In this document: piece after piece, positions 48,797 to 56,355 of the stretch
Layout of the letters: each line of letters starts with the position of its first letter
Numbering within the stretch: the stretch's first letter is position 1
Assembly (NCBI RefSeq): GCF_023887685.1
Contig: NZ_JAMWMR010000017.1
Span: forward strand, 1-64,000
Reading direction: 5' to 3'
Length of the DNA stretch: 64,000 nucleotides
Source: Streptomyces macrolidinus
GTDB lineage: Bacteria; Actinomycetota; Actinomycetes; Streptomycetales; Streptomycetaceae
Position numbers and translations under genes: made by a program
Notes under the pieces: generated by a model
The model's input: the letters and a program-made list of their open reading frames with translations, nothing else
What the model was told of the DNA's origin: nothing
The model's database searches: none

Positions 48797-49765
48797 ATGC
48801 ACGCTCCACGATCCCGTGTACGGCCGGTCCGGTTACTGTCCGCGACCCTGCTCGCCGCCACGCTCGCGCTCGCGGGCTGCAGCGGCACCGCCACCGATTC
48901 CGGCGGCAAGAGTTCCGCCGACCGCGCCGGTGCCAAGGCCGCCGCGCCCGGCGCCGAGCAGCAGGGGGCCACCGACAACGCCAAGGGCGGCGGCGCCGGG
49001 CGGGCTACCGCCGCACCCCGCCTCGCCGCGCAGGACATCATCCGTACGGCGTCGCTGACCGTGCAGGTCAAGGACGTACCAAAGGCGATCGACACGGCAC
49101 GGACGGCCGCCGAGAACGCGGGTGGCTATGTCGGCAAGGAGAACACCGACCGCGACTCCGGGGGCCGTGAGCACACCCGGATCGTCCTGCGGGTGCCCAC
49201 CGAGAAGTACGACGCGGTGCTCGCCGACCTCCAGGGCACGGGCAAGCTCCTCGATCGCACCGCCCAGGCCGAGGACGTCACCGAGCAGGTCGTCGACGTG
49301 GACAGCCGCATCAAGTCGCAGCGCGCCAGCGTGGCACGCGTGCGCGACCTGATGGACAAGGCGACCAAGCTGAGCGATGTGGTCTCCCTGGAAGGGGAAC
49401 TGAGTTCGCGCGAGGCCGATCTGGAGGCGCTGCTGGCCCAGCAGGCGTCCCTGAAGAACCGCACCGGCTTCGCCACCATCACCCTCTCGCTGTCCGAGAC
49501 GCCGGTGCACGAGGCGGCGAAGGACGACGAGCGGACGGGCTTCGGGGACGCGCTGGCGGGTGGCTGGCATGTCCTGGCCACGATGCTGCGCTGGATCGGC
49601 CTCGCGCTCGCCGCGGCCCTGCCCTTCCTGGTACCGGTCGGGCTGCTGGTGCTGGTGTGGATACGGCTGGTACGCCCCCGCCGGGCGGCGCGCAGGCTCC
49701 CGGCACCGCCCGCACCGCCCCAGTACCCCGGCCACGGCCCAGAAGGACCGGCCACCCCCCACTGA
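48797..49765 (+). CDS. DUF4349 lipoprotein
   Basis: A 322-aa exported protein. The signal peptide ends in the lipobox LALAGC (Cys 28), followed by a disordered Gly/Ala/Lys-rich stretch to about 75. The DUF4349 domain runs from IIRTASLTVQVKDVPKAIDT to TLSLSETPV, containing ENAGGYVGKENT and a coiled coil near 180-220 (RVRDLMDKATKLSDVVSLEG and ELSSREADLEALLAQQA). A TM helix near 262-288 and a Pro-rich tail end it. Such proteins are envelope components of unknown role. Start ATG at 48797. Followed after 88 bases by the rhomboid gene. Confidence 0.88.
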   Translation: MHAPRSRVRPVRLLSATLLAATLALAGCSGTATDSGGKSSADRAGAKAAAPGAEQQGATDNAKGGGAGRATAAPRLAAQDIIRTASLTVQVKDVPKAIDTARTAAENAGGYVGKENTDRDSGGREHTRIVLRVPTEKYDAVLADLQGTGKLLDRTAQAEDVTEQVVDVDSRIKSQRASVARVRDLMDKATKLSDVVSLEGELSSREADLEALLAQQASLKNRTGFATITLSLSETPVHEAAKDDERTGFGDALAGGWHVLATMLRWIGLALAAALPFLVPVGLLVLVWIRLVRPRRAARRLPAPPAPPQYPGHGPEGPATPH

Positions 49766-49853
49766 GACCACCGAGGAACGCGCCGCTGAAGTCCACCCTT
49801 CCTGATCGCCGGATTCACCGATTCGCCCGGTCCATCCCGGGCAGTACTTCCTT

Positions 49854-50681
49854 GTGGTCATCCCCGTCCGAGATGTGAACCCGCTGCGGCGTACGCCCTA
49901 CGTGACGTACGCGCTGATCCTGATCAACGTCGTGGTCTTCCTGCGCACCCCGGGCCTCGCGGGCTCGGTGGCGGGACAGGGCAACCTCGCGCAGCTCTGT
50001 CATCTCCAGGCGTTCCTGGACCAGTACGCGGCGGTCCCGCGCGAGCTGATCCACGGCCAGATGCCCCACCTGGTCCCCACGGGCGAGGTTGGCGTCGGCC
50101 CGCACGGCGCGGGTTGTGTGGTCGCGCCACCGGACTACGACAAGTCGCCGCCGGTCTCCGTCCTCACCGCGATGTTCCTGCACGGAAGCTGGCTGCATCT
50201 GCTGGGCAACATGCTGTTCCTGCTGATCTTCGGCAACAACATCGAGGACCGCATGGGCCACATCCGGTACCTGGTGTTCTACGTGGCCTGCGGATACGCG
50301 GCGGCGTACGGCTTCGCGCTCCTCAACGCCGACTCCCGCGACCCGCTGATCGGCGCCTCGGGGGCCATCGCGGGCGTGCTCGGCGCGTATCTGGTGCTCT
50401 ATCCCCGGGTCAAGGTCTGGATCCTGGTGCCGTTCCTGCTGTTCCTGCCGCTGCGGCTGTCCGCGTGGATCGTGCTCGGCTTCTGGTTCGTGCTCCAGGC
50501 GATCTACTCGTCCGGAAGCGCCGTCTCCTCGGCCGGGACCGTGGCGTATGTGGCCCACGTGGTCGGCTTCATCGTGGGCATGCTGATCGCCTGGCCACTG
50601 CGCCGGAACACCCCATCGCCACCACAGCCCGCCCAACCACCCGGCCCACTGTGGGGCAGTCAGGCGCGAGGGTCCTGGTAG
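49854..50681 (+). CDS. Rhomboid family intramembrane serine protease
   Basis: A 275-aa membrane protein with six to seven segments. The catalytic dyad is present: Ser in GASGAIAG and His in VAYVAHVVGF. The L1 loop region has LTAMFLHGSWLHLLGNMLFL, the usual HxxxxHxxxN pattern. A large first extracytoplasmic loop with three Cys-containing segments (for example LCHLQAFLDQ) is typical of actinomycete homologs. Substrates are unknown; the DUF4349 lipoprotein just upstream has a TM helix and could be one. Start GTG at 49854. Confidence 0.93.
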   Translation: MVIPVRDVNPLRRTPYVTYALILINVVVFLRTPGLAGSVAGQGNLAQLCHLQAFLDQYAAVPRELIHGQMPHLVPTGEVGVGPHGAGCVVAPPDYDKSPPVSVLTAMFLHGSWLHLLGNMLFLLIFGNNIEDRMGHIRYLVFYVACGYAAAYGFALLNADSRDPLIGASGAIAGVLGAYLVLYPRVKVWILVPFLLFLPLRLSAWIVLGFWFVLQAIYSSGSAVSSAGTVAYVAHVVGFIVGMLIAWPLRRNTPSPPQPAQPPGPLWGSQARGSW

Positions 50682-51148
50682 GGGCGGGGCCCTGGCAGGG
50701 CGAAGAAGAAACGCCGTTGAAGGCGATGCAAAGCCGCCCCCGCGAAGAGCCTTCGGCCTCGGTCTACGGAAAGCGGCAGGCCCCCTGATGCCCCATAACC
50801 AGAGGCACATTCAGCGTGCAACGATCCCTTTCGGCCCATCGGGCGGGGGACTATCGGGTCTTGATCCACAATGCGAGGTGCAATATGGTCTGCCCGGTTG
50901 GTCAAGCCATGGGCTCCGCACAGGGGGATGAACTGCGCGAGCCGATGGAACCGCACATCGAAATTGGGGGAAAGCGTGTCGACTTCGGCAGGTTCCGGTT
51001 TACGGTCCACCGTCCCTGACTCATTGAGTAATTCCACGCGGAGAAGGCACCGCCCTCCGGTCCACCGACCGGTGCCCGCTTCCGGATACCCCGTGCGGCG
51101 CGGATTTCACGGCGCCGGGACACACTGTCCGGGCGCGGAGGCCCGCTG
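50682..51148. other. Promoter region of the accessory operon, lower GC
   Basis: About 470 bases. The part from 50800 to 51040 is clearly less GC-rich than the rest of the window. It holds a promoter candidate (50861-50889), a small inverted repeat ACTCA-T-TGAGT near 51019-51030 and a possible small ORF (50976-51149). Confidence 0.55.
50861..50889 (+). promoter_or_regulatory. Candidate promoter of the accessory operon
   Basis: TTGATC (50861-50866), a 17-base spacer, TATGGT (50884-50889). It is the best sigma-70-like pair in the region and reads into the P-loop kinase/GH3 operon. Confidence 0.5.
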
Positions 51149-51149
51149 A
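50976..51149 (+). CDS. Possible 57-aa ORF ahead of the accessory operon
   Basis: GTG at 50976 is preceded by GGGGGAAA. The product (VSTSAGSGLRSTVPDSLSNS followed by an Arg/His/Pro-rich part and ending HCPGAEAR) stops at TGA 51147-51149, overlapping the next ATG (TGATG). The overlap supports real translation; composition does not. It may be a leader or a small peptide belonging to the pathway. Not recognised. Confidence 0.3.
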   Translation: MSTSAGSGLRSTVPDSLSNSTRRRHRPPVHRPVPASGYPVRRGFHGAGTHCPGAEAR

Positions 51150-51844
51150 TGACGGGGGATGCCACGACCCTCATGGGCACCCGCGACCCCGCATCCGGTG
51201 CGCTGCGCACCACACCCCCGTTCGTCGTGCTTCTCGGCACCGACTACGCCGGCAAGTCGTCCGCGCTGACAGAACTCGCCGACCACGCGCCGTCCTGGCA
51301 CATCGTCTCCCTCGACGACGATTTCCTGGAGTCCGGCCACTCCCTGATCGGACGACTGCGCCGCAACCTGGTCGCCGATGTCCTGCCGGATCTGCACCAC
51401 GGCTACTCCCTCGACTTCATGGTCAGCCTGCTGCAGACGGCGACGGTCCATCTGCGCGACAGCATCGAGCGCAGTCCGGGCGGAGCACCGGTTCTGGTCG
51501 ACTCGTACTACTACAAGATCCTCGCCAAGTGCCGGCTCGCCGGAGTCGACAGACATCCGGTGTTCGACTGGTGGCGCACCTTTCCCCAGCCGCACCGCGT
51601 GGTCTTCCTCGAGGTGTCGACGACCACCGCCTGGCAGCGCTGCGGCGAAGGAGCCTGGACCAACTCCCTGGAGTACTACGGCGAACAGCCCGACCAGGCA
51701 TCGTTCGAGAAGTTCCAGTCCGACCTGCGCGCGGCCATGTGGGAAGAGGTCCAGCACCTTCCGGTCACCGTCGTCGAGGAGCAGGAACACGTCTCGCGGA
51801 CCGTACAGATACTAGGAGAGGTGATGGACCGTGAAATCGGCTGA
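51149..51844 (+). CDS. P-loop kinase, thymidylate-kinase-like
   Basis: A 231-aa protein with a Walker A motif LLGTDYAGKSS (residues 29-38), a DDD segment (SLDDDFLESGHS), a helical lid region and VVFLEVSTTTAWQR, like the thymidylate-kinase/nucleoside-kinase superfamily. The typical DRY/LID residues of true dTMP kinases are not obvious; VLVDSYYYKILAK sits in the equivalent place. It is probably a small-molecule kinase of the pathway rather than a housekeeping enzyme. Start ATG at 51149. It overlaps the GH3 gene by 14 bases, opening a tightly coupled five-gene operon. Confidence 0.6.
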   Translation: MTGDATTLMGTRDPASGALRTTPPFVVLLGTDYAGKSSALTELADHAPSWHIVSLDDDFLESGHSLIGRLRRNLVADVLPDLHHGYSLDFMVSLLQTATVHLRDSIERSPGGAPVLVDSYYYKILAKCRLAGVDRHPVFDWWRTFPQPHRVVFLEVSTTTAWQRCGEGAWTNSLEYYGEQPDQASFEKFQSDLRAAMWEEVQHLPVTVVEEQEHVSRTVQILGEVMDREIG

Positions 51845-53534
51845 GTTATGGACGGACCCGTCCAGGATGCGCGACTACCGGAAGCGGGTCCTCGAAGAAC
51901 GCGCGAACCTCGAAGCCGCGCTCGCGGACGCGGACGACCACCAATGCCGGGTCCTGTCCGAACTGCTGGAACACAACGCCGACACCGAGTACGGCCGCGC
52001 CCACTCCTTCGGTGCGATCCGCTCCCTGGACGACTTCCGCAAAGCGGTGCCGATCAACGACTACGCGGCGCTGGCCCCCTGGATCGAGCGGATGGCGGCG
52101 GGCGAGAGCAACCTGCTGAGCGCGGACGACCCGGCGGTGTACTTCACCAGCAGCGGCACCACCGGCTCCCACAAGAAGATCCCGGTCACCCCGGGCTTCA
52201 TGCGCCGGACCTTCTTCCCCTTCTACTACGCGGCCTGGGCCCCGCTCATCGAGCACTTCCCCGACGTGCTCGACCGGCCGGACGCCGTCCTGAACCTGAA
52301 GCACGACCCGCGCCCCACGCCCCCGACCACCGCCTCGGGCCGGCCCCATGTCGGCGCGAGCCAGGTCGACCTCGGCACCAGGTTCGGCGAGCCGCTGTCC
52401 GCCGAGCCCGGCACGTTCGCATCGTGGGGCACTCTCCCGGTGCCCGTCGAGGAGAACGACCACCTGGAGAAGGCCTACCTGCGGCTGCGCCTCGCGGTGG
52501 AGAGCGATGTCCGCTGCGTCATCGGGATCAACCCGGCGATGGTCGCCGCCCTGCCCTACCAGCTCACCCTCTGGTGGCCCCGGCTGGTCAAGGAGATCCG
52601 CGACGGCACGCTCGGCGGGGTACCGTACGGCACTCCCGACCCGGAGCGGGCGGCCACGCTGGAGCGGCTGGCCGACCACTTCGGGACGGTGCGCCCGGCC
52701 CATGTCTGGCCTCGTATGCGGGCGCTGTTCTTCTGGACGACAGGCATGGCGTCGCTCTATCTGGAGCGGCTGCGTGAGGAGTTCGGTCCCGGTGTGACCG
52801 CGCTGCCCGCGCCCGTGGCCGCGTCCGAGGGACCCGTCGGTGTCGCCCTCGACCGGCACGGCTCCGCCGGTTCCCTGGTGGTGACCGCTTCGGCCTACGA
52901 GTTCCTGGACGCCGAGTCCGACATCAGGCCCGACTCCTTGACCCTCACCATGAACGAGCTGGAGCCGGGCCGCGACTACCACGTGATCTTCAGCCACATC
53001 GGCGGCCTGTACCGCTACGCGGTCGGTGACGTGGTCCGGGTCGTCGACCGGGTCCGCGGCGTCCCACGGGTGGAGTACGCGGGCCGGAGCACCCGGTCGG
53101 ACGCCGTCGGCGAGCGGCTGCGCGACGCCCAGGTCATCCGCGCGCTCGCCGAGGCCGCCCGGGCGACCGGTCTCGACGTCCGCAACGCCGCCTGCCGGGT
53201 GGCGGACCGGCCCGAGGGCGCGGTCGCGCACTACGAGTTCGCTGTCGCGGCCCGCGACAGGTGGAGCGAACAGGAGACGAATCGTTTCGCCTCCGAGCTG
53301 GACACGGCCATCGGCCGGGAGTCCGCCGCGTATCGGACGGCGCGTTCGACCGGCCGCCTCGGCCTCGTGACCGTGCGGCGTCTGGACGGCGACGCCTTCC
53401 TGCGGGACTGGCACGCCCGCGTCGCCACCGGCATCCGGCCGACCCAGGTCAAGGACCGGCTGTTCCGGCAGGACCACGAACTCTGGGAGCGGCTGACCGG
53501 CACCGATCCGGTCGGCGAAGGGGGCACGGCATGA
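51831..53534 (+). CDS. GH3-family acyl-adenylating amide ligase
   Basis: A 567-aa member of the GH3 family (plant auxin/jasmonate amido synthetases and bacterial relatives) within the ANL adenylation superfamily. The ATP-binding motif is YFTSSGTTGSHKKIPVT (residues 104-120), the second motif is near PAPVAASEGPVG, and the third is GLYRYAVGD near residue 395. The predicted chemistry is adenylation of a carboxylate, then transfer to an amine such as an amino acid. Start GTG at 51831 behind TAGGAGAGG. Its stop overlaps the methyltransferase start (ATGA). In this operon it is the best candidate for the amide-bond-forming step. Confidence 0.85.
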   Translation: MKSAELWTDPSRMRDYRKRVLEERANLEAALADADDHQCRVLSELLEHNADTEYGRAHSFGAIRSLDDFRKAVPINDYAALAPWIERMAAGESNLLSADDPAVYFTSSGTTGSHKKIPVTPGFMRRTFFPFYYAAWAPLIEHFPDVLDRPDAVLNLKHDPRPTPPTTASGRPHVGASQVDLGTRFGEPLSAEPGTFASWGTLPVPVEENDHLEKAYLRLRLAVESDVRCVIGINPAMVAALPYQLTLWWPRLVKEIRDGTLGGVPYGTPDPERAATLERLADHFGTVRPAHVWPRMRALFFWTTGMASLYLERLREEFGPGVTALPAPVAASEGPVGVALDRHGSAGSLVVTASAYEFLDAESDIRPDSLTLTMNELEPGRDYHVIFSHIGGLYRYAVGDVVRVVDRVRGVPRVEYAGRSTRSDAVGERLRDAQVIRALAEAARATGLDVRNAACRVADRPEGAVAHYEFAVAARDRWSEQETNRFASELDTAIGRESAAYRTARSTGRLGLVTVRRLDGDAFLRDWHARVATGIRPTQVKDRLFRQDHELWERLTGTDPVGEGGTA

Positions 53535-54388
53535 CCGAGAAGCTGGACGCCGTCGAGCGGACCGCGCTCCTGACGGCGGCGCTGCGCGCGGCGGAGACCG
53601 CGCGGGAGGACCGGCTCTACGACGACCCGTATGCGGCCCGGCTGGCCGGGGAGGGAGGCCCGGATCTGCTCCGCGCGGTCCGCGCGGCCACCTTCCCCAA
53701 GGACGCGGACCGCACCGTGCCGAGCACCCCGGACTACAACGCCATCCGCACGCGGTTCTTCGACGACTTCCTCCAGGAGGCGGCCGAGGACCCGGCGATG
53801 AACCAGATCGTGCTGGCGCCCGCCGGGTTGGACTCGCGCGCCTACCGGCTCGACTGGCCCTCCCGCATCCGCTACTTCGAGGTCGACCGGCCCGCGATCC
53901 TGGCCTACAAGGAGGAGCTGCTGCGGGACGTACGACCGCGGGTCGACCATCGCTCGATCGCCCTCGACCTCACCTCGCCCGACTGGGAGAGCGAGCTGAC
54001 AGCCGCGGGCTACGACCCGGAACGACCGTCCACCTGGCTGCTGGAGGGGCTGCTCTACTACCTCCCGGACGACGACACGCGCCGCGTCCTCGACCGCGTG
54101 GCGGCGATCATGAAGCCGGGCAGCCGGATCGCCGCCGACGTCGTCAACGCGGCCTCGCTGACCCTGCCGGACATGCGTGACCTGCTCGACGTGTTCGCCG
54201 ACTGGGGCTGCCCGTGGGTGTCCGGCACGGACGAGCCGGAAGCGCTGTTCGCCGCGCACGGCTTCACCGTGGAGGCCACGCAGCCGGGCGAACCGGCGGC
54301 CGACTACGGGCGCTGGCCCGACCCGGTACCGGACCGTTCCGTGACCGCCGTACGCCGGGTGTTCTTCGTCCACGGTCGACGGAGCTGA
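53531..54388 (+). CDS. SAM-dependent methyltransferase (TIGR00027/LCM type)
   Basis: A 285-aa methyltransferase of the leucine carboxyl methyltransferase-like family. LAPAGLDSRAYRLDWP (near residues 94-109) is the SAM-binding motif, and FEVDRPAILAYKEELL and TWLLEGLLYYLPDDD are further family blocks. Members are carboxyl- or O-methyltransferases in secondary metabolism. Start ATG at 53531 overlapping the GH3 stop. The next gene starts one base after its stop codon, so all are translated together. Confidence 0.88.
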   Translation: MTEKLDAVERTALLTAALRAAETAREDRLYDDPYAARLAGEGGPDLLRAVRAATFPKDADRTVPSTPDYNAIRTRFFDDFLQEAAEDPAMNQIVLAPAGLDSRAYRLDWPSRIRYFEVDRPAILAYKEELLRDVRPRVDHRSIALDLTSPDWESELTAAGYDPERPSTWLLEGLLYYLPDDDTRRVLDRVAAIMKPGSRIAADVVNAASLTLPDMRDLLDVFADWGCPWVSGTDEPEALFAAHGFTVEATQPGEPAADYGRWPDPVPDRSVTAVRRVFFVHGRRS

Positions 54389-54389
54389 G

Positions 54390-55580
54390 ATGACGAGCGC
54401 GACAGGGACCGGCGGGAGCACCGCCGGTCCGGCCCCCGCACGCGACCAGGCGCGGCTGCCCCGCGGTGCGGCGCGACGCCGGGTGCTGCTGGCACCGATC
54501 ACCGTGACCCCGTCCAAGCCCCTGACCCCGAGCCATCTCAAAGGGCTGCTGTGGACCGACGTGATGTACCGGGCCACCGCGCGACTGGCCGAGGTGACCT
54601 ATCGGTACAGCCCCACCACCTACCACCCCACCGAGCAGACCCTCGGGTTCTGGGAGTACCTCGACCGCACCGCCGGGGAGACCGACTACTCCGGTCTCAC
54701 GGAGGAGGCCATCGGCGAGCTGTACGTCGGCTACCGGGCCGCGGGGCAGCGGGCCGGCCTCGCCGCCCTGCGGCCGTACGCGGAGGCGGTCGAGCTGCAC
54801 GGCTGGGTTCACCCGGCGAGCGCCCGCGTCCTGGAACTGTGGACGGCGCACTACGCACGCCTCGGCATGCACGACCCCGGACTGCTCGCGCATCAGCCGC
54901 CCGGACTGCGGCTGGAGGAGGCGATCGACCGCCTCGGCGCCGTCGGTATGTGTCTCGACCAACGCGCCTACGGCGGACCGGTCTTCCTCGACGCCACCCG
55001 GTACGGGCTGCCGTTGCGCCAGATCGTCGATGCCCGGGGCCGACCCAACTACCTGGCCTGCGCGCTACGGGAACTCATACCGCTGGCACCGCGGTTCGAC
55101 GAGACGGTGCTGCTGTACGACCGCGAGCTGGAACCCGACTACCTGCTGCTGGAGCGCACACTGTCCGAGTTCGGAGCAACCATCCGCAGGGTCACTCTCG
55201 GCCGGGTCCCCATCGACGGGCAGATCCGCTCCGCGCGCCATGGTGACTGGCACGACCACACCACCGGCGCGCTGCTGAGCAGGGCCGCGGCCGAGTACGA
55301 CGAGCCGGTGCTCCGACTGGGCATGCGGCTGTACTTCATCGCCGGGCTGGGCCAGGGCCAGCAGCAGTCCTTCCGCCACGAGGCGCTGCGCCAGAGTCTG
55401 GCGCGTGCCGCCCGGCTGCTGTCCGGCACGAGGACCACCGACCCGGCGCCGCTGCCGGAGGTACTCTCCCGCCACCGCGGTGACCACCTCTACGTCAATC
55501 CGTACCGGCTGACGTCCGGTCTGCTGGCCAGACACCGGCCGGCACCGAGTGACGACCTGCTGTCGGCGGTCTACCTGTGA
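54390..55580 (+). CDS. ArgRS-like class I aminoacyl-tRNA synthetase-fold protein
   Basis: A 396-aa protein that I align by eye with the catalytic domain of arginyl-tRNA synthetase. PLTPSHLKGLLWTDVMYR (residues 44-61) matches PLHVGHLRSxxxGDALAR: the HIGH motif is T-P-S-H, with the second His, Asp 57 and Arg 61 kept. IVDARGRPNYLACAL (212-226) matches the ArgRS DGTPxYLxRD block. GQIRSARHGDW (277-287) sits at the KMSKR loop with Ser, Arg and Gly kept. The anticodon-binding DALR domain is missing. It may activate an amino acid, possibly Arg-like, for transfer to a small molecule. Start ATG at 54390. The annotation is an inference from motif alignment and needs structure prediction to confirm. Confidence 0.5.
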   Translation: MTSATGTGGSTAGPAPARDQARLPRGAARRRVLLAPITVTPSKPLTPSHLKGLLWTDVMYRATARLAEVTYRYSPTTYHPTEQTLGFWEYLDRTAGETDYSGLTEEAIGELYVGYRAAGQRAGLAALRPYAEAVELHGWVHPASARVLELWTAHYARLGMHDPGLLAHQPPGLRLEEAIDRLGAVGMCLDQRAYGGPVFLDATRYGLPLRQIVDARGRPNYLACALRELIPLAPRFDETVLLYDRELEPDYLLLERTLSEFGATIRRVTLGRVPIDGQIRSARHGDWHDHTTGALLSRAAAEYDEPVLRLGMRLYFIAGLGQGQQQSFRHEALRQSLARAARLLSGTRTTDPAPLPEVLSRHRGDHLYVNPYRLTSGLLARHRPAPSDDLLSAVYL

Positions 55581-56320
55581 CCACTTCCCAGGAACTGCTC
55601 CGTGCGGAGGTGGCTCGGCGCATCGCCACCGCCCGGCCCGAACTGGCCGCGCGCTTCGACCTGCTGACCGCCGACGGGCTGCTCGCCGCACAGCGGGAGA
55701 TCACTCGGGCCGCGCAGGATGCCAAGGTGCAGGCGGTCTGCGTGCTGCGCGACTTCGACCTGCCGACCTGGGTGCGCGCCACGTGCGCGTTCGCCGCGCG
55801 CGTCGACGCGTCCGCGGCCGTCGGCTGGCGCCGCGACTTCACCCGGACCGTCTTCCTCGCCGGAAACCCGGACAACCTCAGGGACCGGTTCGTCTTCGGC
55901 CATGTGGCCGACGACGGGTCAGCCGCCTGGCAGGGACCGGCACCCGCCGAGGAGAGCACCACCCTGCGCCGACTGCTGAAGCTCTTCGACGGGTCGGCCG
56001 AACTGCCGACCCGTCTGTCCACCGTGGTACGGGTCCTGGCCGACCGGGACCCGCGAGGCCGCGCTCCCGTCCGGCGGGAGCTGCATGTGGCCACCGCCGG
56101 GGTGACCATCGCCGACTGTCTGGTCCACCTCAACCACCTGCTCGTCGAAGCCGTACTGGACGAAGTCGTCGGCCCCGGGGACGAGTTGGTCGTCCGCCAG
56201 GCACCGTGGCTGCCGGCCTCGGCCGGCCTCTTCGCGGCCCGGCGGATCGACGGCACGCCCGATCACCCGGACCGCCTCCGCGCCTACGCCGCCCTCACCG
56301 GGGAGATCCACGATGCCTGA
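55577..56320 (+). CDS. Unrecognised 247-aa protein, last gene of the accessory operon
   Basis: I do not recognise this protein. It is soluble, with no signal or membrane segment, and has one Cys-containing block (VQAVCVLRDFDLPTWVRATC). Features: a helical N-terminus (ELLRAEVARRIATA), VLADRDPRGRAP, a segment GVTIADCLVHLNHLLVEAVL and an Arg-rich end. Strongly coupled: its GTG overlaps the stop of the ArgRS-like gene (GTGA). Codon use matches its neighbours. Given the context it is probably an enzyme or carrier of the same pathway. Confidence 0.75.
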   Translation: MTTSQELLRAEVARRIATARPELAARFDLLTADGLLAAQREITRAAQDAKVQAVCVLRDFDLPTWVRATCAFAARVDASAAVGWRRDFTRTVFLAGNPDNLRDRFVFGHVADDGSAAWQGPAPAEESTTLRRLLKLFDGSAELPTRLSTVVRVLADRDPRGRAPVRRELHVATAGVTIADCLVHLNHLLVEAVLDEVVGPGDELVVRQAPWLPASAGLFAARRIDGTPDHPDRLRAYAALTGEIHDA

Positions 56321-56324
56321 CCCG

Positions 56325-56340
56325 CCCACCGCCCGGTGGG
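56325..56340. terminator. Hairpin between the accessory operon and hemE
   Basis: CCCACCG-CC-CGGTGGG between converging genes, extended by further G/C pairing on both sides. Probably terminates both transcripts. Confidence 0.5.
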
Positions 56341-56355
56341 CCGGTGGCGGGGTGG

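Noticed and set aside
50816..51019. 67-aa plus-strand ORF before the accessory operon
   Set aside because: Starts within the proposed promoter region, no ribosome-binding site and no coupling to the next gene.
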